From NCBI GenBank assembly GCA_002118135.1, contig BDIU01000089.1, positions 186,001-250,000 on the forward strand: a stretch of DNA of 64,000 nt, in the 5' to 3' direction. This document shows positions 1 through 13,400 of this stretch, piece by piece. Origin of the DNA: Trebouxia sp. TZW2008 (taxonomy: Eukaryota; Chlorophyta; Trebouxiophyceae; Trebouxiales; Trebouxiaceae). Both the position numbers and the translations under genes were made by a program. The notes beneath the pieces were generated by a model. The model worked only from the letters and a program-made list of their open reading frames with translations, made no database searches and was not told where the DNA came from. Every line of letters starts with the position of its first letter. Within the stretch, counting starts at the first letter, position 1.

Positions 1-235
1 GAAGGCCCCTCCTGGCATGCCCTGCCTGTCATAGAAAGCCTCGTCGTCTGCTCGCTCCCTACTCCATACACAGTTCACTGTCAGTCAGCCAGCTGTTGTT
101 TGGACAACATGAAATACCTGAGGTTTGAGGTGAGTCTGTCAGCAGCAAATGTTGAGAGCCATGCGTGTGAAGACCCCTTCTGCCTTGCCACGCCCCTGGT
201 AGACGGCTTCCTTGTCTGCCCGCTCCCTGCTTTCA
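1..235 (-). repeat. Duplicated E4 exon segment
   Basis: On the minus strand the segment at about 1-60 reads RERADDEAFYDRQGMPGGAF, and the one at about 165-230 reads RERADKEAVYQGRGKAEGVF. They are diverged copies of one segment of the E4 gene, matching the position that follows the DESL/IHNIE block in Ufd2. I cannot say from this window which copy is spliced in. Confidence 0.55.
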
Positions 236-3200
236 GCACAGCTCATACTTAGTCAAGCAGTCATGCTCTGGGAAGCAAAATTTGCTCCCTCCCTCCCTCA
301 AGTGCAGCTGCCGGTGAATCAATTAACTATGGTAGCGACAAACATGGACTTGGCGCAAGCCTGTCAGAAGCACCTGTTAGCAGAGCCTATTGCCATACAG
401 CACCTTGTATGTGGATTTGCTGTCTGAGGACAAGCTCAGACAGCAGCCATACTCACGATGCTGCCTGGTGATTGCTTCCATTGCTAGCTCAGGCTCAAGA
501 TGCTGCCCTGAATTGGTACGTCAGGCATGATAAGAAATCCAGCATAGCTAGTGCCCAAGCTTCTACACAGAAATTTGAGCACACCGTCGTACTGAGTGAT
601 GCATGCATTGACTAGGCGGTGAGTGCATGACAAAAGCACAATGCCATAACTGTAACGCTGGCTGGTGGCCCAAAGATTTTGGTCCTGCAGCACAGCCACT
701 TGCCCATGCTTGACCTTTGACCAATTGCCTTTACCGTGCTGAGGAAGCGGCTAAGCCTAGACATCGTTGATACAGACCAGCTTGCAATGCATCCCAGGGA
801 TTCTAACCGATCGGCATCTTGCCGGCTGGACGGTACCAAAGTGACAGCCAGAAGCTGCAGTCTAACGGTGAATGACAGCACGGTTTGATAGGTCAGGCAG
901 GATGACTTGCCTTGGTGGCAGTGCTTTCCAGGCTGATTCATCTGCCATGGAGGTCTCAATGTTGTGGATGTCCTGTAGCCTCTCTAGGGAGTCTTTCAGC
1001 AGGTACACCAGGCTGTTCAGCACAGCAGCAGCGTACTGGGAGAAGGTGGTGTCCTTGCTGCTCTTGGCTGACTCTGCTGCTACCTTTGTCAAGCTTGCGG
1101 CACAGCCTGCACACATTGGACACGCTGTTACAGCATTGTTATGCACGGCCCTGTTTGCCATCATACCGGCAGGATCATAGCTTGCAGCACAGCTTGTACA
1201 TGTTCAACAAGCCGTCAACACTTCGGGCAGCCTGAGGAAAGGGTGGTCAGATATCAGCCTATGCATTGAGCTGTTCAGCACAGCAGCAGCATACTGCAAG
1301 AAGGTGGTGTCATTGCTGCTCTTGGCTGACTCTGCTGCTAGCTTGATGAGGCTCGCAGCACAGCCTGCACACATTGGCTAAGCTGTCACAGCTTTGCAAT
1401 GCTGGCCAGATATGTGGTCAGATGTCATCAGCTGACTCTGCTGCTGATTATGCCACAATACTTGAGCAGGTACACCAGGCTGTTAAGCACAGCAGCGGCA
1501 TTCTGGGAGAAGGTGGAGTCCTTGCTGCTCTTGGCCGAGTCCGCTGCTACCTTTGTCGAGCTTGCAACACAGCCTGTATGCACATTGAACAAGGTGTCAA
1601 AGCTTTGGTAGGCCGTCCAGATATGTGGTCAAATGGACCCAGCAGGAGGTTGTGTCCTTGCTGTTCTTGGCTGACTCTGCTGCTAGCTTCTGGCAGCGCA
1701 GCCTGTATGCATATTGACAAGATGTCAAAGGTTTGATAGGCCTGGCACCTATTGACCCAACACCAAAGGTCACCACGTCAAAGTGTAGACAGCACATTGC
1801 ACAGCGGCCGTGCAACAGCAGCTGGCCATAAGGCTGCATTTCCGGCTGACAGCATGGCACTGGTGATTTGTGCGTGAGCTTGTCAGTGTGTATGCTGCAA
1901 GGAGCTGCTTCAGCAGACCTAGTGTCAAATTGGTCAATCCGGGTGCTAAGGCCAGCTTCAGCACCAAACCTGGCCACTTTAACCTCAGACAGTGCTTTGG
2001 AGCAATAACTTTGCAACTGACACATACTGTGAAGGAGCTGCACACAGCATACTGTCTGTGCTATTTGCGCAAATCGTGCATGCAAGACATGGCAGCAGAC
2101 TCCAGTACAGCTGTTGATAAACCGTCTCTGTATGCAGAGCCACCATCGCACACATGACTGCCTTGCAGGATGCAGATATTGTTGCTTTTGGTGCTTAGAG
2201 GATGTTGCGGTTCCAGCAGATGGTGCAGACTTGCATGGCACAAACCCACAAGCAAAAAACTTCAGCCCATAAATGGCAAGTGATCATCAGTCCAAAGCAA
2301 CAGGCACTTCAAGGCAACCCATCACGTGCAACTCACTCACCTGGATCCTTCCACAGCTCTAGTAGGATGAGGTCTATGCAATTGCGCATGCCAAACTTGT
2401 CAAATTGGTCCTTGTCCACATCCAGGCCGACTACATGGTCTGCTGCAGCGTATGCAGCCATCAGGGCTGGGACCAGCTGATCTTGTGCGGCACCTGTGCC
2501 TAGGACTGCTGCCACTAAGGCCTGTTCACCCACTCCCTGATGACTGGGACCCAGGCTGCCTGCAGCAAAATGGCAGTCAAGCCATATGCTCACAAACAGG
2601 GAAGACAAGGAGGATGACGCAGACACAAAGCACGATGTTCTGTCTTTGCTCTCCTAGCAGCATTTGAGGCTGCATACATGATGTCTCCGTGGCTACATGG
2701 TCACAAAGGATCTGTGGCATGAGCAGCAGTTGAATGTGGTTGGATGAATATGAAGCTGCTTTTCTTTGGTATCGCACTTGGGTTTCTTAGCAACACAGCA
2801 GGCATGCCAGACAACTTTGCTATAGTCATGAGCACAGTTCTGCTCTGGCGGCAGCCAAGCTGTGACCGCAGCATGGTCAGAGACCTTGCCATAGTCAGTA
2901 GCATACATGTGCTTGAGCGGTGGCCCAGCTGCGGCAATAGCATGGTCAGCAAGCTTGCTGTGATGAGTGACATACCTCTGCTTCGGCGGCCCAGCTGTGG
3001 CGATAGCATTGTCAGCAGCAGCTCCACGATCTTGGCGTGCACGATCGGGCTCTGCACTAGCTCGCCCCGCTGCAGCATCTCCACCAGGAAGGCAATCAGG
3101 ACGTCCAAGCGGCAGGATGCCACGATGTCCGGCTGGCCGCCGCGGATCACGAAGCTCAGCCAGGCCGTCATGTCACGGACGACGTAGTTGGGAATTAGAC

Positions 3201-6200
3201 TGAAGACCTTCTTGGCTGCGTCTGGTTCTTGCTTGGCTAACCCCATCAGCCACGTCGCCTGTCAAAGTTCACAACAAGGCGGCCTTGGATGCAAGGCACG
3301 CAAAGGTCAGAAAGCGTAACATTGCAACTGTTGCCACCTCCACACTTGACATGGACATTGACATGGACATTGCTATCTGACAGCTGCAGCAATGGTGCAG
3401 CACTGCTGAGAATAGCTGCAACTCCAATTAACATGCTGTCCTGGTTGCAAGGCCAATAGGTGCATTGTGTATTGCAAAGGGCATTACCTCCAAGACCATG
3501 AATTGTACTACTGGAGCAGCCAGCTGGAGGTCCATGAGCTGATCCAGGGTGCTGTCAGTTAGTAATCACACGTCTAATGATTACATACTTGCAGTCAAAG
3601 CTGCCAGCCCTGTTGACGGTAGCTACAGTACTAAACAATCAGTTGTTCTGGCTGCAATGCAGAAAGGCTTATTTTATGTAGTAAGTGAGTCAGTACCTCC
3701 AAGACCATGAACTGCACAACAGGAGCAGCCAGCTGGGGGTCCATAAGCTGAGCAAGTGTGCTGTCAGTCAGCAACCACATGTCCACTGACTGTGTCTGCT
3801 CCTCTTCTTGCTCGTCCTCACCACCTTGCTGCTGCTGCTGTTTGCTGCGTCTGTACACAATGTCGCTGACCTGTTGGAAGCGGTGCACTGCAGCAGCATG
3901 GCACAGCTGTTGGCATTAGGCTGTGAATGTTAAATCTGGCAATCCCCTGTGAGCAGGCAAGTTAGTCCATTGTGTTGCTGCTGCTTGCTGTGTCTCCAGG
4001 CAAAGTCACTGATCTTGTCAAAGCAGTAAACAACAAGCATTGCATGGTTGCTATCATCAGGCTGAAACTACTGAAGTTCTGCAATCACATGTGTTCAGGC
4101 CAGTCACTCACAGCCAATGTTGCATGGCTGTAGCGGCAAGACTGCCACCTCAGTGGGTGCATCTGCTTTCAAGCTTGCACAAGCTGGAGCGTTGGGGCTT
4201 CAATTTGTGGAGGCCACAGAGCTTCAGCTTGTGCAAGCTTGCTGACAGATGCAGCAGCTGCGTCGGCACTGATAACAACTCTGCAGACATGCTATTTTGT
4301 GCATTTGCAAATTGGCAACCGTGGCCACTGTCCATGAAGCAGAAGTCACTACCAGCTACCAGAGCACAGTGCATGGCGCATTTGTCAAACCTGAAACTTG
4401 GTCAAACCTGAAACTTGATAAGTAAAGTCAGGTAGTCCACCTGTAAGACTTTATCATGACTTTTGACACACCTAGTCCATAGCATAGCATAGCATAGCAT
4501 AGCATAGCATAGCATAGCATAGCATAGCATAGCATAGCATAATGATAGAACGCAAACCATCACAACAAAGTCACTAAAGTTGGCAAGGTTACCTGAGGGC
4601 ATGAGGCCAGTGTGTATGATTCTCTGGGTGAGGAAGAAGCATTCAGCCACAAAATGGGCATTGTTTGAGCCAGGTTGCTGTGGAGAGAGGTAGGGGCGGC
4701 CGCTAAATGAGGCAGGGCCCTCTGAGTTGTCCCTGCCTGCAAGCGTCTGAGCAGCTTGAGCTTCTGGAGCCCTGCACTGCCAAGTTTGTAAGGTCAGATA
4801 TTGCTGCTTTGCAGTAGCATGCAAAAGGCGCTGCAACAGCTCACAAGTGTAGAGAACCCCAATCAATACCCAGCACAGACTTTGAGACAGCAATCGTCAG
4901 TAGACACGTATGCTTGTTTTGTGCACCAGATTTGTACGTTATTTGATGCCAAAAAGCATGTCTGCTATCACTGTGGGTTCTGTAACATGCACAATTGCAG
5001 TAGTTTGATTAGCAGCCAAAGTCCTGTCTGGACAGCTGGTGAAGCAAAGCATGCTGTACATCTGCCTTGCAAAGATGCTTGAGCAAGCAGGTGAACTTCA
5101 AAAGACTAGAAAATAGGTAGCAAGCTTGATCTGTATGCATGCACATTTGGTCTTGAAACGCTGAGAGACAGTAGATGTGGCAGCAAGTCACACCTGTATG
5201 CATGATCGCTGTAGTAAGACACGCTGAGCCTGTCCAGGTGCTTCTGCTCGCCTCCCAGGAAGGGCTTGCAGAACAGCAGGCACATACCCAGCAGGCCCAG
5301 CATGAAGCCATCGCTTGAACCCTGCCAAACGGACTGCTTGTCTAAAGCTCCCTTGGTCTCTCCGCCTGAAGTGCGCACAGTGGCAGTGCCTGCTGCTGCA
5401 GCCAGCCAGGCAAGAACAGCCTCCTTAGCTATGCCTGCTGGCTCTGTGCCCTACAATTCAGGCATGCACCGCTGTAAAACAATGAACCCGGAATGCCAGC
5501 CACAAACTCTCAGAGCGGCGGCACAGTTCCAGTAGTGCAAATGGAACAGCTCGCAGACAGAAGGCAGTGTCAGAAATGTACAGCAACCCTGCTGGCCAGC
5601 TTTGTTGCATTGCCACAGAGAGGCGGCACTGGCTGAATCAGCTCGGCTGATTACTGCAGATGCCATACTGGATCGCAACGCCAACACCTGAGCTGAGGGC
5701 GCCGTCTGCCCGAAGACTCATGCTGAACAGTGTCACACAGATCAACCAGATCCCAGATCCCTTTGACGGCAAACAGCAAATGAAGACCTTGTGCATGGTG
5801 AAGCGCTGACAGCTGACATGAGCAACATGGTACACATTGTGCAGGGCTACTTCTGATGCAACTACACAACTCTTTCACGGCCAACAGGTAGGTCATCAAG
5901 AGCGGAGACAGGTACAGACCTTGAGCTTGACAAGGCGCTCACAGATACCATGCGCAGCTCTGTACACGCTGCCCATGGCTGCTCTGAGGCCTCGCATGCT
6001 GACCTCCACCTCGCCCCGCATGGTGGGATAACGGCGCAGGGAGGTGAAGAAGTCTTTGGCGGGGGAGGTGACCTGGAGGGTCTGCAGGAACTTACCACAG
6101 TTGGGCACTGTTGACACTGCACACAGCAAACAGCGACCAGTGTTGTTGGTAATCTGTACAGAAGCAATTCCCTGACAAAGATTGCTACTGTGATCAGCAT

Positions 6201-9200
6201 TGTGCATGCGAGCAAGTTGATTCTGTTTCACAGACAAGGAGGCCATCTTACTTGCTACTGCTCTGATTCAAAGTGTGAAATCATAAGAAGTGCGCATGCC
6301 AGCAGAAGCTGTGCAGCAGAGCTGCTGTACGTGCAATGTCCATGGATTGGAAAGCTATGCTGCCACAAATTTGCTACTTGTGCACAAAGTGTCACTCACA
6401 TTCGGTGATTGCAGTTGCTAAGTAGTTCAGAATCTTATGTACTGTAAAGGGCTAGGTTTGGTTCATGGTGTCATCATGTCAATGAGCTGCTGGGTCACCT
6501 GACAGCAGGGGTGTCAGTATTGAGGCAGCCTCAAAGCTCTGACCAGATTTGCCAGCTGATGCTGCAGTCTCTTCAAGCAACAAATCTGCCTGCAGAAACA
6601 ATCAGCTCCGCCACTCATCAGCTGCTCAAAGCACATCCAGTAAGATCAACACATACATTGCTAAAGGACAACAGGAATAGTGATTAAGGTTGATGTGCCA
6701 AACTCTGACTGTGCCTCTTTGAGGATGCAACCATACTGGGATGAAAGCTGTGCAAAACAGGAGTTGAGATATCACACACAAATCAGCGGCACATTTTGCA
6801 CCAAACAGAAGTGCAGACGCTGCAGAAGACTCAAGTCAAGCAGCATCAGGAACCTCTCTTGCTGCTTGAAGATGACAGCAGATGCTCAAATGCACTCACC
6901 AGCAGCTTTTGCAGCACAGGTGGCCTAAAGAAGACGTCCAGCGCAAACAGCCTGCCCTGAAGCGCTGCTGTGTCAGTAAAGCTGGTCTGCTTGAGGGTGT
7001 TGAACACGCTGCGCAGTATGCTGGTCCAGGCTTGCATGTCCTTCTCTGTGCTGGCTTCATTCACCATTGCCTGCACAAAGAAACTCTGCACCGCGCCAAT
7101 GCCCTGCACACACACATTGCCATGCAGCAGATTATGCTCTGTTAAATGCAAGCTGCATAATTGTGTGTGCTGATGCGCCTTCTGTAACAATGTGCAGTAG
7201 GGCATCTACTGCCATTTACAAACATCCAAAGCCCCGACACACCGTGAGCAATGAAAGCCTTTCAGCACTTCACGCACAGAAGCGCTGCATATTGTGAAAA
7301 TGCTGAGCAGCAAATGCTGCATTTGGTGCCAAGAAATTACAGACCATATGCACATTATGTTGACAGGGCAACATGATTCAACACAGCGAGCAATTGCCTG
7401 CATGCAGGACATGGCTGCATGCTGTGTGCCACCACGCTGCCTGGTCAACGCCTTATGCATCTGGCTTGTGCTGTGGTACAAGAGCAAATCAGCTTTTGTT
7501 GCAAGCTGTGGAGCAGCATGATGTATTGATCGATACCTGTGCCCGTGCGAGTGCAAGATGGGTGACATATATGCCTCACCTTGTTTCAATAGGCCATATA
7601 GCAGGCGCATTTGGTCACCCGAAGGTGTGCATGCTGTATGCAGCTTGTGTTCCAGACAAGTTGCAGTGCGTCCATGTGCCGCATCACATGGCCAGAGAAA
7701 CGCTGTGGCCAAACGAGCAAAGAAGGAAGGGCAATGCTGTTAGGATCATGAAATATGCAAAACCAGGTCGCTCTGATAGCTCAGACTGCACACACCAGAG
7801 CAGGATCAAATGACAGCTCTAGCCCTAGGTGCATTGTGAACAATGCATGTTTGAGCCAGAAAGCTGCTGCAAACAATGCCCAAGCATGTGCAGGCTTGTC
7901 CTGACTCAATGCTTCAGCTCAGACTGCAGCATGACTGCTCTGTCAGCAAGCTGTGCAATGCATACGCAGCAGGCAACAGACTGACCACTAGCTTGACGTA
8001 TTCTTGGGAGTGCTGGCCTCCTTCAAAGTACAAGTCATCCTCCTCTTCCTTGCCCACTAGGTCAACTGCTTGCTTGGCTATCCTTCTCTGCCACCTGCAC
8101 ACATCAAGCTTTCAGTGACCCCTGTTTCTGATCAGGAGACGCTGTGCATAATGCGTGCAGAGCTTGTGAACACTGGTCAGATCTGTGCAAGGCACTGCTT
8201 GCTAACAGGTCGTTGGTGTATGCACAACTTGATTTGCATATGATGCCGCAATGCATACACATTGCAGCATGGCAACAGGCACATCAGGCATCCCAGAATC
8301 ATGCACATGCAACAGCAATGCAGACAGCAGCTCAGACCATCTTGCACACCTTGACAGGACCTGCTTGACAGCTGGTGAGGACGCTGCCTTGCATCCCAGC
8401 TCAAGGCCATGATGGCAGTTGTGCCAGGTCTGCAGCTGGGAGCTGCCACGTGCTGGCCGCAGCTTGGTCTTGATGGCAAGGTCCATCTGGGAGTCCCCTG
8501 CAACAATGCTTGTTTGTCAGCCTTGACTGAATGCTGTGATGGCTCCATTTGTTGAGGGTTTTGACCAGGACACTGGCAAGATGTCTGTACACAACTTCTT
8601 GAGTGCTTGTCAACATGAGCAGAGCTGGTGTTGCATGTGCTCCAGCTATGTGTGCTGTGGTGGCTACCATGCAGCATGATACCCCGACTTGCTGCAGACA
8701 GACCAGCCAGCTAGCTGCCTATGCTATAAGGTTCTGCTCACTCTGTTGCATGAGGGTGCTGCATATAAATTTGGCAGTCATGGCAGCAGATCTGCTGAGC
8801 TGTATACAATTAATGCATGGGTGCTGAGCAAGCATACCCAGCCACCAGCTTGCAGCGCTCTTGGAATCCATACTAAGACGCAGAATCAATCCTCTGAAGC
8901 CAGACGGGGCAGCACTTGTCCCTTGAACAGCCTTCACAGGCATTCCAAGAGCCTTCTCCAGCGCAGCCATGATTGGCAACTCATCTTCTGGGGAGAAGCT
9001 GACACCAGTGCTGCCAGCTTCAGCTGTGCCTGTTGGCTGCCTGAAGTGTGAGACTGCAGCTGTGACCCAAGCAGGTGCATCGGGGTATGTTCTGATGGGT
9101 CTGGCTGCGCTTTGTCTGGGAACAGACTGAGATGCTTGGGGCATCCCTGCTTGCCCTACATAGCTTATCTGGCCTAAGCATAGATACAGAATTACGACAA

Positions 9201-10055
9201 CATGTATCAAGCACAATAAGCAGAACAAGTTGAATGAGAAGCACAGAGACTGGCGAGGCAGCCTAGAAGAATAGGCAGGCTACAGCAGGCATTCAGCTGA
9301 AGATTTTGTGTGCAAAGCAGCAAGAACTTGAGGGCTAAAGAAGGGACGTTGTAATTGAGCTATTGCGCACCTTGCTGCTGATTGACAACGCCCATAGCTT
9401 GGGCAAGTGCAGCTGCAAAGACATTGCTCTGTATGGCAGCTTGAGGTGGCGGTGCATGAGCAGGTGCTGCTGGTTGTTGTGGGTGCGAGGCAGGCTGTTG
9501 AGATGTCGGTGCAGCTGATGGCATAGCTGATTGTGGCTCATGCTCTGTTAGCATGTCTGTATCTGGAGGAGGGGCTGGCTCATCTTCTGCATATTGCTCC
9601 TGTGTGCAAAATAGCCCCCGGATGAAGCACATTTTTGGTGTCACGGGATGCCTGTTGAACTGAGCAGGACTTGCAGCTATGAGACCGGGCAATACCTGCA
9701 TAGATAAAGCCATGGCCTGCTGCAGGTCCTCATCAATCTCCATGTCTCCAGCTCCCGAGTCTGCATGCATGTCAGTACCTTGAGATTCAACGCAGCATAC
9801 ATGATACGACATCAATGCAATAAGTTCCAGCCCAGAAGCGCACCTATAGTCTGTTGTCCGGCCGCATCATCGCCTTGATCACCTTCCCACTACAAAGCAG
9901 CAATTTGCCGGTCGAGCAGTGAGGACGATAACCGAGCTCGCAACAAACTGCTGTACGACATAACGTGAGAACTTGATGCAGACCGCAATTGAAGGTACCT
10001 CTTGCATAGATAAAGCTATGGCTTGGAGGGTGTCCTCGTCAAGTTCCTCCTCCAT
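1..10055 (-). CDS. UFD2: Ubiquitin conjugation factor E4 (UFD2/PUB1-like), 3' part outside window
   Basis: E4 enzymes extend ubiquitin chains on substrates handed over by Cdc48/p97 and carry an Ufd2 core followed by a U-box. Exons recognised on the minus strand, in coding order: acidic N-terminal exons (9999-10055; about 9696-9776; 9371-9599), about 8865-9228, 8350-8490, 8000-8097, 6900-7105 (AWTSILRSVFNTLKQ), 5930-6110, 5215-5330 (SSDGFMLGLLGM), 4570-4790 (AECFFLTQRI), 3697-3871, 2975-3219 (LIPNYVVRDM), 2341-2559 (DQFDKFGMRNCIDLILLELW) and about 861-1120 (VYLLKDSLERLQDIHNIE). Each matches a successive block of the plant and animal Ufd2 core in the right order. The U-box would lie beyond position 1. 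Two N-terminal exons each encode a UIM-like helix (DEDLQQAMALSMQ), which I do not recall in land-plant PUB1. Exon edges are approximate and the start is uncertain, because the first two exons look like duplicates. Several introns hold decayed copies of exon edges. Confidence 0.83.
1018..1720 (-). repeat. Four tandem copies of an E4 exon start
   Basis: The working exon start (about 1018-1120) is followed at higher coordinates, which is upstream in transcription, by copies at about 1275-1376, 1488-1590 and 1642-1713. All share the block encoding ESAKSSKDTTF-QYAAAVLNS and the adjacent acceptor region. The outer copies lose the following VYLLKDSLERL block or run into unrelated sequence, so they look like decayed exon starts lying in the upstream intron. 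Confidence 0.75.
2840..3020 (-). repeat. Three copies of an E4 exon end
   Basis: The exon end at about 2975-3020 (coding LLTMLSPQLGRR, donor at 2969-2974) recurs at about 2912-2955 and 2843-2895. The copies share a GGCCCAGCTGTGGCGATAGC-like core. They lie downstream of the working donor in the direction of transcription. Confidence 0.65.
3484..3790 (-). repeat. Duplicated E4 exon end with intact donor
   Basis: The exon end at 3697-3785 (LTDSTLAQLMDPQLAAPVVQ, donor GTACTG) has a second copy at about 3488-3570. That copy encodes LTDSTLDQLMDLQLAAPVVQ and is followed by GTAATG. The second copy is open and keeps a usable donor, so it could serve as an alternative exon or be a recent duplicate. 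Confidence 0.7.
4477..4540. repeat. AGCAT pentanucleotide microsatellite
   Basis: About 13 perfect copies of AGCAT in an intron of the E4 gene, directly downstream (minus sense) of the ECFFLTQR exon. It creates an artificial YAMLC repeat in minus-strand translation. Confidence 0.95.
9690..10055 (-). repeat. Duplicated UIM-encoding first exon of the E4 gene
   Basis: The block at 9999-10055 encodes MEEELDEDTLQAIALSMQE. The block at about 9696-9755 encodes MEIDEDLQQAMALSMQ. DNA similarity extends over both, including the donor side. Both end in phase 0 with a GT donor, so they could be used together or as alternative first exons. Each fits the ubiquitin-interacting-motif pattern: acidic cluster, then Ala, then Ser. 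Confidence 0.6.
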
Positions 10056-10454
10056 CTTGAAGGCTTCTCACAGCGATTCAGAGCAAAAGTTTCTCGCGAT
10101 TGAGCAGAGGACGATGCTTCGCTGGGAGCAGACGATGGCGCGCAACAATCAGACTCGCAGGACACAAATGCTACGCTGTCCCACACAGACACTCCTGCAA
10201 GCGCTTGCCGAGGCTAGGAGATGAAACGGTGTACGGGATGTTTCGATTCTCCAACCGGCCTCACTGAGCTCGTTCTCGAGACACCGAATTGTCTACAGTC
10301 GCGCGTGTCGGGTGAGTTCTGACCTTCCTGTCAACCTCGTCTTGCTTCTTGACCTCGTCGACTTGCGCATGGCTTGTGGATGCACGTGCTGTTGTTAGCG
10401 CTGTATCGAGTTCTCAGATCAGTCGTCACGGCTCTACGTAGAAGGCGCAGAGTC
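10056..10454. promoter_or_regulatory. Shared region between divergent E4 and ATAD1 genes
   Basis: The E4 start codon (10055, minus) and the ATAD1 start codon (10455, plus) are 399 bp apart and face away from each other, so their promoters must share this stretch or overlap. I see no clear TATA box. The stretch is richer in CG dinucleotides than the surrounding introns. Confidence 0.5.
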
Positions 10455-13400
10455 ATGGCCGAAGCCAGAGGCAGGCAAGGCATACCAGTCTGGGAGGTGT
10501 GTGTCCGATGAATGATGCCATTAGTTCTCCTGCTGCTGCTGTGCATCGCCCAAGACTGCATGCAGCACTTTTGCTGTACTTTGTGTCACACTAACTCTCA
10601 GTCTGCCTGTGAGCAGTTCGTGTACCTTGGTTCGTCAATTTTGGGCGGTTTTGTCCTTATGAAGTGGCTGGCACACGCAATGGATCCTCACGCTGAACAA
10701 AAAGCCCAAGTAAGTCAGGCAGCCGCTTCAAACACAGCTTGACCCATTTGCTTTGCACATTTGAAGAATGTGCTGCATGTGCAGGCTGCCAAGAAAGTCA
10801 AGGGTGTAGAAAAGCGTCTAGGGGTTCCCTTGACGGACATGACCACACATGAACTTGTGAGTTGCTTGGCTTGACTGCCAATCAGTGTCGACAGCCAGCC
10901 TTTTGGGCAACAGCTCAGGACACTTGTTTGTACACTGCAGATAGCAGTAGACTATGTAGTGCAGCCAGAAGAAATCGATGTGCGGGTTGATGACATTGGC
11001 GGGCTTGACGATTGTTTGCTTCAACTGGTAGGCTGCTTTGATGCCAGAACTTCACGCTGCCTCCGCTTGCATCACCTGAGCAAAGTGGTCTGCTGTCTGA
11101 CCACGCTTGGCAGAATGCATTTGGTCATCACTGCAGGTCTCTCAAGTGCAAGGGCCTTTGACAAATCCAGATGTGTTCAGCAGTGGTCTGTTACGTCATC
11201 CTAAGGGCATATTGCTGTATGGTCCGCCAGGCACCGGCAAAACAATGATGGCAAAGGTAGCTGTTCTTGGCACCATCTGACCTCAGCTCAAGCGCGGGTA
11301 TTGTAAAGTAGACTGGTCCTCATACAAAGTGCATTGAGACAGTTCATTGCTCCTGTGCGTACCGAGCTAGGCCCCTGAGGCTGCCTAGCATGTGCTTTCA
11401 AATAGCCGAGCGAATGTCCTGTCTGAGCGTGACAGATTGTTTTGTTGAACAGGCCCTGGCAAAGGAGTGTTCAGCCTTCTTTCTCTCAGTGCAACCAAGT
11501 GCGATACAAAGCAAATGGTATGGCGACACCAACAAAGCCATTCAAGGCATATTTAGGGTGGCTCACAGACTGTCCCTGCAAGGCAAACCTTGCGTCATAT
11601 TTATTGGTGAGTCCTCTATATTTTTACGCTGAGGCATATTAAGAGCGGGTCAGGATGACCGGCGCTATCTGCTGTGTATTGATCAGACCCTGCCAGAAGC
11701 TTGCCCTTGCCCGCGCCCGCTTGTCTACAGGTCAGAATTTCATGCAGCTGTCCATCGAGTCTGCGCAGGTCAAAAAGTCCATAGCATCCCCTGTCAGCAA
11801 GCTGTGCTTGCAGTTGCCTGTAATCTTTGCATATGTCACCTTTGCAGTGCATTTGCTTGGTGCAGTGATTCAGCAGTTTATTTGGTGGCCAGCCATCTAA
11901 ATCCGTTGACAAAGTGCAGAGTCCCTGAGGCATTGTCTTGCACAGTTCACGGACTGACATACATTGTTGTCATTCATTGTTGTGTGTGTATGTTGTCCAT
12001 CTGAGATGAGCATGCATTATGCTGATGTGCAGACGAGGTGGATGCTTTGCTTGGCAAGCGTAGAGAGCACGAGCATGAAGTGTCCATCAGCATGAAGAAT
12101 GAGTTCATGTCACTGTGGGATGGCATAGAGACAAGCTTGAACAGCAGAGTCATTGTCATGGGCGCAACCAACCGACCTGGAGAGTTGGATGATGCTGTTC
12201 TTAGGAGGTCAGCCAATGCTGACAAATTACAACATGTACATGGGCACCTGTGAATCACCATGTGTATTGTGCAATGCGTAGTATGCAACACATGATACTT
12301 GTATTATGCCTGTATCATGCTGCGTTCAAAGCCTGCTTGGCCAGGGATTGTGGTGAATGAAAGCATGTTGACTTTGCAGGTTTACGCTTTCTATTCCCGT
12401 GCATCTGCCCGACGCAGCTGGCAGAGAAGATATTCTGGGAAAACATTTGCAGCTGCATTGCAGAGGCGCTGGCGAGTCAACTATAGAAGCTAGTCTGCTC
12501 CAGGCAAGTCCTTGATGGTCAAACACAGCTGCATGAAGGTGCAGTGATCAGCATGTGTTGGCTCACCAGTGTACCAGTCTTGCTGTGCTTCTGTGTTACC
12601 TGTGCAAACTGCTGCATGGTTTTCTGCGGATCTCAACAGCAACAAGTACAGTTACATCTCTGCTTGAGCATTGCAACAAGCACAGTTAGGTCTCTGCATG
12701 AGCATTGCAAGTGGCTGATTGTAACTGTGATATGCCAAACGCTGCTGTTCCGCTGCGATAATTAGGCTAACTTAGTGTTGGAGCAATTCTGATGCTTGTG
12801 GTGCAGAATCAGCCACTGTCAAGCCTTGAAGGCAAAAGGCCATTACAGTGGGTGGCAGAGCACACTCAGCAGTACAGTGGAGCAGATCTTCTTGAACTTG
12901 CCACATTAGCTGTGCGGCATTCAGCTGTGCAAACCACAGGAAGGAGTGCCAGAGACATATTGAGGTGAGTCACGCCTGCGGATTTTCATGCAGATGCCAA
13001 GCAGGATAGCATGGGCATAGTCCTGAACAAGAACCCTGCAGCCCAACCCAGTGCCTTTTGCTGGCACATCAACCAATTTGATTCTGCACACATTGCCATT
13101 CAGCCCTGACACCTGCTGCGCCTCTGGGCACCTGAAGGCATAATGACTTCCTTTCATTAGATGTTCTCGCGTAGGACAATCATTTTATATGGTGTTTTGA
13201 GCAGCTAAACACGAGAACACCATGCTTTGTAGACCCTCAAGTGACTCTTTCCTGTGCTGCCCATTTGACCCACAGTTGCTGCAATGCAGGCAAGAGGTCA
13301 AGGCACCCAGACAACATATGCAAGCCAAGGCTAAGCCTCATTACACAACAACTTTGGCGGACTTCCAAGCAGTGCTGAAAACATATAAGCCCACAAAAGT

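Noticed and set aside
4402..4893. YAMLC repeat protein on the minus strand
   Set aside because: Only the AGCAT microsatellite read through after the E4 exon donor; the real exon covers just the ECFFLTQR part.
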